Source of the DNA: Acholeplasmataceae bacterium
GTDB taxonomy: Bacteria; Bacillota_I; Bacilli_A; Acholeplasmatales; Acholeplasmataceae
NCBI GenBank assembly: GCA_028690555.1
Contig: JAQVBA010000036.1
Location: 1-11,456, forward strand
Length of the DNA: 11,456 nt
Reading direction: 5' to 3'
In this document: positions 1-6,855 of the stretch, piece by piece
Position numbering within the stretch: the first letter of the stretch is position 1
Layout: each line of letters begins with the position of its first letter
Made by a program: the position numbers and the translations under genes
The notes under the pieces: generated by a model
What the model was told of the DNA's origin: nothing
Database searches by the model: none
What the model saw: the letters and a program-made list of their open reading frames with translations, nothing else

Positions 1-143
1 AGGTATACAAGTTTTTACGAACTCGAGGTTCAAATAATTTAACTACGCCTTCGCTCTTATTTTACTACCATTCATATAAATATAAAAGACTAAGAGAAAA
101 ACTCCTAGCCTTAGTATACGAAAAAGAAGCAAGAGCTTCTTAA
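1..143 (+). CDS. C-terminal end of an unrecognised protein (partial)
   Basis: One forward frame (first full codon at position 3) stays open for 46 codons from the window edge to a TAA at 141-143, whereas the other two forward frames stop within 42 bases. The visible tail is basic and aromatic, with the segments FYYHSYKYKRLREK and LVYEKEARAS, and suggests a soluble, partly helical C-terminus. A rightward intrinsic terminator starts only five bases after the stop, which is how a real gene end would look. I do not recognise the family, and the fragment is too short to name. A reverse-strand open frame covers part of the same bases, but it runs through the terminators and into the neighbouring gene, so I prefer this reading. 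Confidence 0.45.
   Translation, partial: VYKFLRTRGSNNLTTPSLLFYYHSYKYKRLREKLLALVYEKEARAS
121..141 (-). terminator. Intrinsic terminator of the lemA-TPM operon
   Basis: Read leftward, AAGAAGC-TCTT-GCTTCTT forms a 7-bp stem with a 4-base loop, followed by further Ts at 121-123. It lies 26 bases beyond the TAA of the TPM-domain gene and inside the last codons of the converging rightward frame. Confidence 0.6.
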
Positions 144-147
144 AGTG

Positions 148-176
148 ACTATATCTTTGGATATAGTTATTTTTTT
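148..176 (+). terminator. Intrinsic terminator of the rightward gene at the left edge
   Basis: ACTATATC-TTTG-GATATAGT makes an 8-bp stem with a 4-base loop, followed by TATTTTTTT on the forward strand. It begins 5 bases after the TAA of the partial left-edge gene. Its U-tract overlaps the stop and last lysine codons of the oppositely oriented TPM gene. Confidence 0.7.
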
Positions 177-958
177 CTTCGAAAAATGCCTGCACCACCA
201 GATGAACCTCCTGCACCTTTATGTCGTGCAAATGAAAATGAACCACCAAGTAATGCAACAATTCCAATCGTAATTAAAATAGTTAACAATGAATCACTCT
301 CTGATGAAATGAAAAGAGCAATAAGAAGAGCTAATAATGAATCATCGTCGTTTTCTTCATATGTTTCTAAGTATACTTGATATTGATCCATATCATAGTT
401 AAAAGATTCATAGTCATAAATATCGACATAGATGAGTGTTAATATCTCATAGAGGAAATGAGCGATTGCCATCGGTTCTTGATCACTATATACTGGATTA
501 TTTATCGTGTTATCTGTTAAAGCAATTAATTTCCCTGGGGTGATGAATTGTTCCATGCGATAACCAACTTCAATTTGAATTTCTCTTAATGTCTGACTAG
601 ACTCATCGTTTTGATAGAAGAATAAGACGAGTATGCCCATATCATTTTCACCGATCTCCCAATCGCGGTAAATTTCGGTTTTATCATAGGTTCTAATATC
701 TTCAATATTTTCTACTAAAATACTCGTAAAAACAAGTTGTGTTCCTCCCTCACCGATACCTTCGGTTTCATCAAACAAGCGTTCTGATTCGCCTAAAATT
801 GTGTTTTTTGTCGCAGGACTCCATGCGTCAGCAAAGTCATTGACATAAAAATCTTTCGTTGGGTTTAAAGTTTCATTTTTTTGACATGCAAAAAGCGTGA
901 CTAGTAAAAAACTAATCACGATTAAAAAGATAGATTGAATTAAATATTTTCTAGTCAT
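167..958 (-). CDS. TPM-domain (YgcG-like) membrane lipoprotein
   Basis: This 263-residue protein is probably an exported lipoprotein whose TPM domain faces outward. Residues 1-25 are a lipoprotein signal ending in the lipobox LFAC, so Cys25 would be lipidated. Residues about 37-145 match the TPM fold (PF04536): YVNDFADAWSP near the start, a central RDWEIGENDMGILVLFF, and VGYRMEQFITPGK at the end. An acidic stretch (EENDDD, about 201-206) precedes hydrophobic segments at 207-217 and 223-243, and the tail is a short Gly/Ser run (GAGGSSGGAG) with terminal basics, as is usual for YgcG relatives. I chose this start because it gives a complete lipoprotein signal; the frame stays open upstream to 1075, but that part lies within lemA. 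Its ATG overlaps the lemA stop by 8 bases (ATGACTAG), which points to coupled translation. Biochemical function is unknown. Confidence 0.85.
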   Translation of the reverse strand: MTRKYLIQSIFLIVISFLLVTLFACQKNETLNPTKDFYVNDFADAWSPATKNTILGESERLFDETEGIGEGGTQLVFTSILVENIEDIRTYDKTEIYRDWEIGENDMGILVLFFYQNDESSQTLREIQIEVGYRMEQFITPGKLIALTDNTINNPVYSDQEPMAIAHFLYEILTLIYVDIYDYESFNYDMDQYQVYLETYEENDDDSLLALLIALFISSESDSLLTILITIGIVALLGGSFSFARHKGAGGSSGGAGIFRRKK

Positions 959-1532
959 TAAAGTCAATGGCTGGCACTTCATCGGCACCATCGTTGATCT
1001 TCCAATAATCATAAGATTTATCAAAACCAAATAAGTTAGCAAAGAATACTCGAGGGAATCTTCTAACCGATGCATTATAATCTTGAACAGCTAGATTATA
1101 GTCGCGACGTGCAACTGATAATGTCGATTCCATCATGGATATTTCATAAATCAGTTCGTTATAAGCAGAGGTTGCAGTAATATTTGGATTATCTTCAACG
1201 ACGGCTAAAAGGTTTGTAAATGCAATCGCTTGAGCTGCGTCAGCAGCAATCAATTCTTCCATAGTATCAGCGCTTTGATAAGCCATTCTTGCAGAAGTAA
1301 TCGCATTATAAATCGATTCTGCATGCTCTTGTAGTCCATCCACAGAAGCGACGATTTGATTGATTTTGTCACTTCGTTCTTGAAGACGATTTTCAATTTG
1401 AGAATATTTACCATGAATGTCTTCATCCATATTCACTAAGCCATTATAAGTCGTAATCATAAAGATTGCGACTAGAATAAGGATTAAACCAATAATTCCT
1501 AGAATTGTAATACTACGTAATTTGGTAGGCAT
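951..1532 (-). CDS. lemA: LemA family membrane protein
   Basis: The 193-residue product has one N-terminal membrane helix (about 7-28) and a long helical extracytoplasmic or membrane-peripheral domain. Family hallmarks are GKYSQIENRLQERSDKINQI (41-60) and the C-terminal signature ARRDYNLAVQDYN (141-153), followed by RRFP and a Phe-rich NLFGF. Length agrees with the usual LemA size of about 185-200. The start at 1532 is set by an AAGGAGA ribosome site at 1538-1544; an ATG seven codons upstream lacks one. LemA genes are often paired with TPM-domain genes, as here, and a shared envelope role is presumed, but the molecular activity is not established. Transcription probably begins from the promoter at 1564-1591. 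Confidence 0.93.
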   Translation of the reverse strand: MPTKLRSITILGIIGLILILVAIFMITTYNGLVNMDEDIHGKYSQIENRLQERSDKINQIVASVDGLQEHAESIYNAITSARMAYQSADTMEELIAADAAQAIAFTNLLAVVEDNPNITATSAYNELIYEISMMESTLSVARRDYNLAVQDYNASVRRFPRVFFANLFGFDKSYDYWKINDGADEVPAIDFND

Positions 1533-1563
1533 AAATGTCTCCTTTTTTATCACTTTTACTCAT

Positions 1564-1591
1564 ATTATAATCTTTTTTATGAAGCGTGCAA
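1564..1591 (-). promoter_or_regulatory. Sigma-A type promoter of lemA
   Basis: Reading leftward, TTGCAC (1586-1591) and a perfect TATAAT (1564-1569) are separated by 16 bases, placing the transcription start about 25 bases before the lemA start codon. The -35 box lies in one of two direct copies of TGCAATATG (1587-1595 and 1598-1606). Confidence 0.7.
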
Positions 1592-1640
1592 TATGTTTGC
1601 AATATGAATATCATGAAAGAACCCTAAAAAACATATAATT

Positions 1641-1649
1641 TGGTATAAT
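1641..1649 (+). promoter_or_regulatory. Extended -10 promoter of the pseudouridine synthase gene
   Basis: TGGTATAAT is a TGn-extended perfect -10 element; no -35 box is evident 17 bases upstream, as expected for extended -10 promoters. The likely start point lies near 1656, about 30 bases before the ATG, with an AGGTGG ribosome site at 1676-1681. Confidence 0.7.
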
Positions 1650-1685
1650 CATTTTGTGATGTAACAACGAAAAATAGGTGGTCTT

Positions 1686-2522
1686 ATGTTTGAAATGATC
1701 GTTTTACCAGAGTTTAATCAGATGACAATTAAAGATTTTCTATCTTTTTTTCATGTATCTAAAAAAATCATCCACTTATTACAAATGCAAAAGAAACTTT
1801 TAGTGAATGGACAGTTTTTTCAGTTTAGTCATATTTTAAAAGAAGATGATAAGATCTCAATTGATTGGAAGAATCTTCATCCGGACTTTCCATTGACAAT
1901 GAAAAAAGAAGTAAAACTTTTATATGACGATGATGATCTAGCGATATTTGAAAAACCATCAGGGTTATTAGTCCATGAAGACGGAATGAATTTTGATACT
2001 TTAACCAATCGTGTATCTGCATATTATCAGGAATTAGGTTATCCATATCCTGTCTTACCAGTTCATCGAATAGATTTGGATACAAGTGGCATGGTTATCT
2101 TTGGTAAACATCCGCTTTCAATGAGTTATTTATCGAGTTTATTTGAATCACAAGATATTGAAAAGATGTATGCCTGTTTAGTTTATGGACACATCGATGA
2201 AAGAAATAAAGTGATTGATAAACCAATTGGTGGCGATAGACATTCTAATAAACAAGTCATATCGGACCAAGGAAAAGATGCGAAAACATCATATGAAGTG
2301 ATGAATTATGAAGAAGAATCTACAAGACTTCATGTCTTCATCCAAGGTGGAAGGAAACATCAAATTCGTGTTCATTTAGAATCCATTGGGTATCCAGTTT
2401 TAGGCGACATGCTTTATGGTAGAAAAAATGCAGATAGACTGATGCTACATTTTAAAAAAGTTACACTCATACACCCTAGAACACTTAAACCATTCACATG
2501 GACAAGTCTTGAACCTTTTTAA
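1686..2522 (+). CDS. RluA-family RNA pseudouridine synthase
   Basis: This 278-residue enzyme should isomerise uridine to pseudouridine in rRNA or tRNA in the cytoplasm. The catalytic motif HRIDLDTSG is at 127-135, with Asp130 as the nucleophile position of the RluA family. Downstream are the conserved GKDAKTSYEV (197-206) and GGRKHQIRVHL (221-231), followed by GYPVLGDMLYG. Residues about 1-60 resemble a degenerate S4-like RNA-binding region (FLSFFHVSKK, KLLVNG, DDKISI). Length is typical for the RluD-like proteins of Gram-positive bacteria (YlyB/YjbO/YhcT type). The target nucleotide cannot be told from sequence, so no symbol is given. The gene is divergent from lemA and seems monocistronic. 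Confidence 0.93.
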   Translation: MFEMIVLPEFNQMTIKDFLSFFHVSKKIIHLLQMQKKLLVNGQFFQFSHILKEDDKISIDWKNLHPDFPLTMKKEVKLLYDDDDLAIFEKPSGLLVHEDGMNFDTLTNRVSAYYQELGYPYPVLPVHRIDLDTSGMVIFGKHPLSMSYLSSLFESQDIEKMYACLVYGHIDERNKVIDKPIGGDRHSNKQVISDQGKDAKTSYEVMNYEEESTRLHVFIQGGRKHQIRVHLESIGYPVLGDMLYGRKNADRLMLHFKKVTLIHPRTLKPFTWTSLEPF

Positions 2523-2569
2523 AATAAAAATTATTTAAGTTTCTTAAAAGAAAGGGCATCAATCTTTTA

Positions 2570-2598
2570 TTGTTTTTCGCTTCTTTATATGCTATAAT
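2570..2598 (+). promoter_or_regulatory. Promoter of the cation/proton antiporter gene
   Basis: TTGTTT (2570-2575) and a perfect TATAAT (2593-2598) lie 17 bases apart, giving a start point near 2605 and a short leader of about 28 bases. There is no clear terminator for the preceding pseudouridine synthase gene, so read-through is possible. Confidence 0.7.
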
Positions 2599-2632
2599 TT
2601 TTTATGTTTGAGACGAAGAAAGGATGATCATG

Positions 2633-3970
2633 ATGTTTACCATATTTGCAGCAGATGCATCGACATACGAAATGATCCTCATGTTAAGCGTGATGATTGT
2701 TGTGGGACTATTTGCTGGTCGTTTTTTTGAAAGAAGAAAAGTTCCAAATCTTGTTGCCTATGTCTTAATTGGCATTGCATTAGGTGCGTTTTTAGTATTA
2801 ATACATTATCGAAGCATGATTGATGCTGTCGGTATTATTATCAATATAGGTATTGGTTTTATATCCTTTAGCATTGGGCTTGAACTTAATTTTAAGCATG
2901 TCAAAAGTCGGGCAAAAGAAGTGGTGATTGTCACATTCTTTCAAGCGATATTTGCATTTTTACTTACCTTTATCGCTTTATATGTCTTTTTACTTCCTTT
3001 TCACATCGCCTTAATCTTAGGAGCTTTAGCGATTGCGACTGAGCCAGGTCCGATTTTAATGATTACAAAGAGAATGAAGGCACAAGGCCCTTTAACTGAT
3101 ACACTTGTTCCACTCCATGGGGTAGAAGATGCGATCACTATTATGCTTTTTGGAGTAACTTTAGCATACGCAACATCTGTTGAAGCAGGAACACCTTTCG
3201 GTGTTGTTGAGATGTTAAGTGGACCTGTATTAGAAATCATATTCTCCATCGTGATTGCGATGGCAATCGGGTATATTTTAGTGCGAATTATTCGTTATTT
3301 AAAATATGAAGATACTGAAAAAGATGTGGTCATCTTAATTTCAGCTGTTGTTGCAATTTTAGTATCTGTTGCAATTGCAAACACTGGATTAGTATTATTC
3401 CATCATCATATTCATTTGTCACCAATTTTACTACCAATGTCTGTGGGGATCACATTTTCAAATATGTCTACGGATTTGGCGAAACATGAGACAGAGCGAA
3501 TCATGGATTTATTTTCTGCACCGATATTAATTGTTTTCTTTACGATATTAGGCGCTGAACTAGTCTTACTGCTTGCTGGTGAACTTGAGACACTTGATTT
3601 CGTTTTAATTTTATTAGTATCATTGACTTATGTCCTCATGCGACTTATTGGAAAGTTATCGGGTTCTTATGTTGGCTCAAGGATTGCAAAATCTACACAA
3701 AACATTCAGCGTTACCTTGGATTTTGTTTACTCCCACAAGCACAAGCTGCAATCGGGTTAGCATTCTATGCAAGAAGCTCATTAGCTGATACACCTTATG
3801 GCACGATGATTTTAATTGTTATTGTCATTTCAACGGTTGTAAATGGTGTCATTGGACCACTTGGTGTGAGACATGCACTCATTCAGTGTAACGAAGCAGA
3901 TGGTCAGTTCTGTGTGATTGGACCTGCAAGTCATCATCATGCACATCATTCACACGAGGTAAAACATTAA
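2633..3970 (+). CDS. CPA-family cation/proton antiporter
   Basis: A 445-residue, strongly hydrophobic protein with about 11-13 membrane helices and the Na+/H+ exchanger fold (PF00999, KefB/NapA-like). It likely exchanges Na+ or K+ for protons across the cell membrane. Family landmarks are GRFFERRKVPNLVAYVLIGI (29-48), the unwound-helix segment ATEPGP (135-140), LHGVEDA (161-167, the position of the DD or ND ion-binding pair) and LMRLIGKLSGSYVGSR (335-350) with conserved basic residues. Glu137 in the first segment and Glu165 beside Asp166 are unusual. No C-terminal TrkA-N/TrkA-C regulatory domain is present; instead the tail ends in a His cluster (HHHAHHSHEVKH). I favour the ATG at 2633 (or 2630) because the upstream ATG at 2624 overlaps the AAAGGA ribosome site. 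Substrate is not determinable. Confidence 0.88.
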   Translation: MFTIFAADASTYEMILMLSVMIVVGLFAGRFFERRKVPNLVAYVLIGIALGAFLVLIHYRSMIDAVGIIINIGIGFISFSIGLELNFKHVKSRAKEVVIVTFFQAIFAFLLTFIALYVFLLPFHIALILGALAIATEPGPILMITKRMKAQGPLTDTLVPLHGVEDAITIMLFGVTLAYATSVEAGTPFGVVEMLSGPVLEIIFSIVIAMAIGYILVRIIRYLKYEDTEKDVVILISAVVAILVSVAIANTGLVLFHHHIHLSPILLPMSVGITFSNMSTDLAKHETERIMDLFSAPILIVFFTILGAELVLLLAGELETLDFVLILLVSLTYVLMRLIGKLSGSYVGSRIAKSTQNIQRYLGFCLLPQAQAAIGLAFYARSSLADTPYGTMILIVIVISTVVNGVIGPLGVRHALIQCNEADGQFCVIGPASHHHAHHSHEVKH

Positions 3971-3978
3971 TTTTAAAT

Positions 3979-4004
3979 AGCCCTTGATGAACTCATGGGC
4001 TTTT
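3979..4004 (+). terminator. Weak intrinsic terminator after the antiporter gene
   Basis: AGCCC (3979-3983) pairs with GGGCT (3997-4001), followed by only four Ts and then G. The 13-base interior can pair weakly. It may be leaky, which matters because no good promoter is visible for the next gene. Confidence 0.5.
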
Positions 4005-4026
4005 GTTCATATAAAGGAGAATATAG

Positions 4027-4437
4027 ATGAGAAAATCAAAAAACACAATTGTTGCGATTAGTTCAATTATTGTAATTATCGGTGTTGCACTCGTATATGT
4101 GTTTGGTGCAAGACCTGCGAAAATTGAAGCAAATGATGAAGGAATTACCATTTCTGGAATGTATGGTGATACGTATCTTTACGAAGATATAGATGAAATT
4201 AAGTTAATTACTGAGGAATTTGATATTACAGCTAGAACAAATGGATCTAATATTGGATCAATGTTGAGAGGTCATTTTACAACCACTGAATATGGTGCAG
4301 TGATGTTATTTATTGATACAGAAATAAAACATTACATATCCATTCAAATGGGTGATGAAATTGTTATTTTTAATCTTCCAACATTAGAAGAAACTGATAA
4401 TTTTTATACTTTATTACTGACACATATTAATGCATAA
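4027..4437 (+). CDS. Small membrane-anchored PH-like domain protein
   Basis: A 136-residue protein with one N-terminal membrane helix (about 7-27) and a beta-rich domain from about 31 to the end. The domain has alternating strands, a central GSNIGSMLRGHFTTTEYG segment and a closing amphipathic helix (LEETDNFYTLLLTHI). This pattern resembles the bacterial PH domain families (bPH, for example PF10882), in which the closing helix caps the barrel. The short N-terminus suggests the domain is extracytoplasmic or close to the membrane surface, but orientation is not certain. The ribosome site AAAGGAG lies seven bases before the ATG. It is first in a tight group with the AEC carrier (17-base gap) and queG. 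Function unknown. Confidence 0.7.
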   Translation: MRKSKNTIVAISSIIVIIGVALVYVFGARPAKIEANDEGITISGMYGDTYLYEDIDEIKLITEEFDITARTNGSNIGSMLRGHFTTTEYGAVMLFIDTEIKHYISIQMGDEIVIFNLPTLEETDNFYTLLLTHINA

Positions 4438-4454
4438 AAGATAGGGGGACTATC

Positions 4455-5381
4455 ATGTCAATTATTGAACTCTTATTTATTCAAATATTGATCATGTTTG
4501 TCTATATAGGCATTGGTTTGATCATGACTAAAATTAAACTGATTGATGATTTTGGTGCAAAGCAACTAAGTAAAGTTTTGGTCTATTTTATTACACCAGT
4601 TGCAATTCTTTATTCATTTACAAACATGACATTCAGCAACGAATATACCATTGGCCTATTAGTATCAATGCTTTTATCTGTTGTTGCATTAGGAATCTCG
4701 ATTTTAGTTTCAAGAGTGGCATTTGGTTCAAGATACACACTAGAGCATTTTGGCACATCATTTTCGAATGCAGGGTTTATGGGCATACCTCTTGTCATGG
4801 CCATTTTAGGACCTGCTGGTGTATTTTATATCTCAACATTTGTTGCATTATTAAATATTTTACAATGGACTTATGGTGTTTTTGTAATAACAAATACAAA
4901 GGACTTTATTCAACCTAAAAAGATTTTGACAAATCCTTTTGTAATTTCTTTTTTTCTAGGTATTGTCTTTTATGGTTTAAATGGACTTGGTTTTCATATG
5001 CCTGAGATTGTGAATAATCAATTATCCATCATTTCTAAGATGATTGGACCGATTGCAATGCTTATTATCGGTTCCTATTTATCAAAAGTAAATTTTAGAG
5101 AAATTTTTAAAGAAAAAATTGTCTATGCATCTTTAAGCCTAAGATTACTATTTATTCCATTACTCACAGCGATTGTTTTTCTCTTAGTGCCTAAAACCTA
5201 TGAAAATATCGCATTATCAATTATGATTGTTGCAAGTGCTCCTGTGGGTGCAAATGTAGCCATATTTGCGGCGTTATATGGCGTTGAACATAAACGAGCT
5301 ATCGTAGAGATATGTTTAAGTACGCTACTTGCAGCATTTACAATGCCATTAATGATTGCCGTATTTCAATGGTTATTTTAA
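4455..5381 (+). CDS. AEC family transporter (auxin efflux carrier superfamily)
   Basis: A 308-residue integral membrane protein of about ten helices, the normal size for bacterial AEC permeases (PF03547), which export or exchange small organic acids such as malate or malonate. Diagnostic segments are YFITPVAILY in the second helix (about 44-53), SNAGFMGIPLV (104-114), and the helix-break ASAPVGANVAIFAALYG (260-276), which correspond to the two inverted halves with crossing broken helices. The ribosome site AGGGGG precedes the ATG. The queG gene begins three bases after its stop, so both are probably cotranscribed, though no metabolic link between them is evident. Substrate unknown. Confidence 0.9.
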   Translation: MSIIELLFIQILIMFVYIGIGLIMTKIKLIDDFGAKQLSKVLVYFITPVAILYSFTNMTFSNEYTIGLLVSMLLSVVALGISILVSRVAFGSRYTLEHFGTSFSNAGFMGIPLVMAILGPAGVFYISTFVALLNILQWTYGVFVITNTKDFIQPKKILTNPFVISFFLGIVFYGLNGLGFHMPEIVNNQLSIISKMIGPIAMLIIGSYLSKVNFREIFKEKIVYASLSLRLLFIPLLTAIVFLLVPKTYENIALSIMIVASAPVGANVAIFAALYGVEHKRAIVEICLSTLLAAFTMPLMIAVFQWLF

Positions 5382-5384
5382 AAG

Positions 5385-6335
5385 ATGAGAATGACGAGCC
5401 AAGCACTATATGATGCATTTTCCAAAAAGTTTGATCTTATTGGTATTATTGAAACCAAATCATATCAAGATGAAGCTTTAAAACTAAATAAAATCACACC
5501 AACTTCAAATTATGAAACGATGGTTGTCGTTGGATTAAGTTATCCTTATCGCGTCCTCAAACATACGAAAACGCATCTTGTGCCGTCTTTTTATACATTC
5601 GGAAACGATTATCATCGAGTTTTAAAAAAGAGGATGGAAGAAGTTGTAACACATATTGGTGTAGATTATGAACTCAATGTGGATAATCATCCATATGATG
5701 AACGTTTAGCAGCAACACTCGCAGGACTCGGTTTTTTTGGAAAAAACCAACTCATCATCAATGAAAAACTTGGAAGTTATTTCTTTTTAGGTATTGTCTT
5801 TTTAGATCTTGAGATTGATCATGAATTGAAATTAGAAGTCAAAGATGATTGTGGGGATTGCAGGCTTTGTATCGATGCTTGTCCAGTCCAAGCGCTTGAT
5901 AATCATATGTTTCATATTGACCGGTGCATCAGCGCATACAATCAATCAAAAAGAGTATTAACCAAAGAAGAAATGGATAAAAACTATATTCTTTTTGGTT
6001 GTGATATTTGTCAGATGGTTTGTCCTAAAAATCTTAATAAAGGAAAAATCATTCATGAAGAATTTGAGCTCAATGGAAAAGAAATGGTCTCTATCATGGA
6101 CTTATTTAGTGACTCCGATAAAGTATTTATCGATAAATATCAACATATGTCTTATCTTTGGAAGGGTAAGACCATCTTGATGCGTAATGCTTTAATGCTC
6201 ATTAGAAAACAAAAAAACATAGATTTTCTAGATTTGATTAAACAATCAAGACTTACAAAAAGAGCTGATTGGTATGAAGAAACTTGTCATCAAGTCATCG
6301 ATGAATTGGAAAAATACGCGTATTCATCGGATTAA
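5385..6335 (+). CDS. queG: Epoxyqueuosine reductase QueG, short form
   Basis: QueG reduces epoxyqueuosine to queuosine in tRNA, using cobalamin and two [4Fe-4S] clusters. The 316-residue product has the family core VDNHPYDERLAA (99-110; Asp100 aligns with the proposed proton donor), GLGFFGKNQLI, GSYFFLG, the first ferredoxin motif CGDCRLCIDACP (156-167), Cys181, and the second motif GCDICQMVCPKN (205-216). All eight cluster cysteines are present. Length is below the roughly 380 residues of longer homologues: after WKGKTILMRNALM (259-271) only a remnant of the HEAT-like C-terminal part remains. Instead of the usual CISYLTIE it reads CISAYNQSK. No ribosome site is visible; the ATG lies three bases after the AEC stop, so translation is probably coupled. 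Confidence 0.93.
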   Translation: MRMTSQALYDAFSKKFDLIGIIETKSYQDEALKLNKITPTSNYETMVVVGLSYPYRVLKHTKTHLVPSFYTFGNDYHRVLKKRMEEVVTHIGVDYELNVDNHPYDERLAATLAGLGFFGKNQLIINEKLGSYFFLGIVFLDLEIDHELKLEVKDDCGDCRLCIDACPVQALDNHMFHIDRCISAYNQSKRVLTKEEMDKNYILFGCDICQMVCPKNLNKGKIIHEEFELNGKEMVSIMDLFSDSDKVFIDKYQHMSYLWKGKTILMRNALMLIRKQKNIDFLDLIKQSRLTKRADWYEETCHQVIDELEKYAYSSD

Positions 6336-6337
6336 TA

Positions 6338-6369
6338 TTGACTCGATTTAGACGAACTTGGTGTATAAT
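6338..6369 (+). promoter_or_regulatory. Putative promoter of the CBS-domain gene
   Basis: A perfect TATAAT at 6364-6369 sits 35 bases before the ATG. The only consensus-like -35 (TTGACT, 6338-6343) is 20 bases away, longer than the preferred 16-18, so the -10 is credible and the -35 uncertain. Confidence 0.45.
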
Positions 6370-6403
6370 TTAAATAGAGATATGTTGATAAGGAGATAAA
6401 AAA

Positions 6404-6817
6404 ATGAACATTCAATCCTTTCTTAAACCATTTTATGAAATCACTTTGGTTTATGATGATCAAAACTTAAACGAAGCATTAGAAATTATGACTAAACACC
6501 GTTATACATCGATTCCAGTCATTAATCGTGATCAAGCATATATAGGCACACTCACTGAGGGTGACGTATTGCACTATATTTTGAGTCACGCAGAATGTTT
6601 GAACCCAGAAGAACTTAAAAAACATCTTGTCGGTGAAGTGAAAAGACATCGTGACTATGATCCTGTGAGTGTTGAAAGTTTGATGCCAACACTCTTGTCC
6701 AAAGCATCCCATGAAAACTTTGTACCTATTATTGACCAAAATGAAAAATTCATTGGGATTATTACACGTAAAACATTACTTGACTATTTCTTTGAACACA
6801 ATTTCTTAGTTTTATAA
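6404..6817 (+). CDS. Stand-alone two-CBS protein, DarB/CbpB-like
   Basis: The 137-residue cytosolic protein is essentially one CBS pair (Bateman module) and nothing else. CBS1 covers about 11-60 with the signature YTSIPVINRDQAYIGTLTEG (34-53). CBS2 covers about 80-130 with NFVPIIDQNEKFIGIITRK (105-123). Such modules bind adenosyl ligands. The overall size and the order of motifs recall DarB (YkuL) of Bacillus and CbpB of Listeria, which bind cyclic di-AMP and control the (p)ppGpp synthetase Rel. That match rests on general resemblance, so cyclic di-AMP binding is inference; AMP or ATP are alternatives. The ribosome site AAGGAG (6390-6395) is strong. The gene is probably monocistronic, ending at the bidirectional terminator. 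Confidence 0.85.
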   Translation: MNIQSFLKPFYEITLVYDDQNLNEALEIMTKHRYTSIPVINRDQAYIGTLTEGDVLHYILSHAECLNPEELKKHLVGEVKRHRDYDPVSVESLMPTLLSKASHENFVPIIDQNEKFIGIITRKTLLDYFFEHNFLVL

Positions 6818-6827
6818 ATTGAGATAC

Positions 6828-6855
6828 AAAAAAAGGAACCGAAGTTCCTTTTTTT
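6828..6855. terminator. Bidirectional terminator between convergent genes
   Basis: AAAAAAAGGAAC-CGAA-GTTCCTTTTTTT is a 12-bp symmetric stem with a 4-base loop, carrying an A-tract on the left and a T-tract on the right, so it works in both directions. It follows the CBS gene by 10 bases and overlaps the stop of the leftward lipoprotein gene. Confidence 0.92.

Noticed and set aside
43..267. Reverse-strand open frame of 74 codons
   Set aside because: It runs through both terminators and over the 3' end of the TPM gene in another frame, with low-complexity hydrophobic content and no ribosome site.
186..380. Forward open frame opposite the TPM gene
   Set aside because: It is the antisense shadow of the Gly/Ser tail and acidic region of the TPM protein.
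2540..2553. TTTCTT-AA-AAGAAA as a terminator for the pseudouridine synthase gene
   Set aside because: The loop would be only two bases, the stem is AT-only, and no T-run follows.
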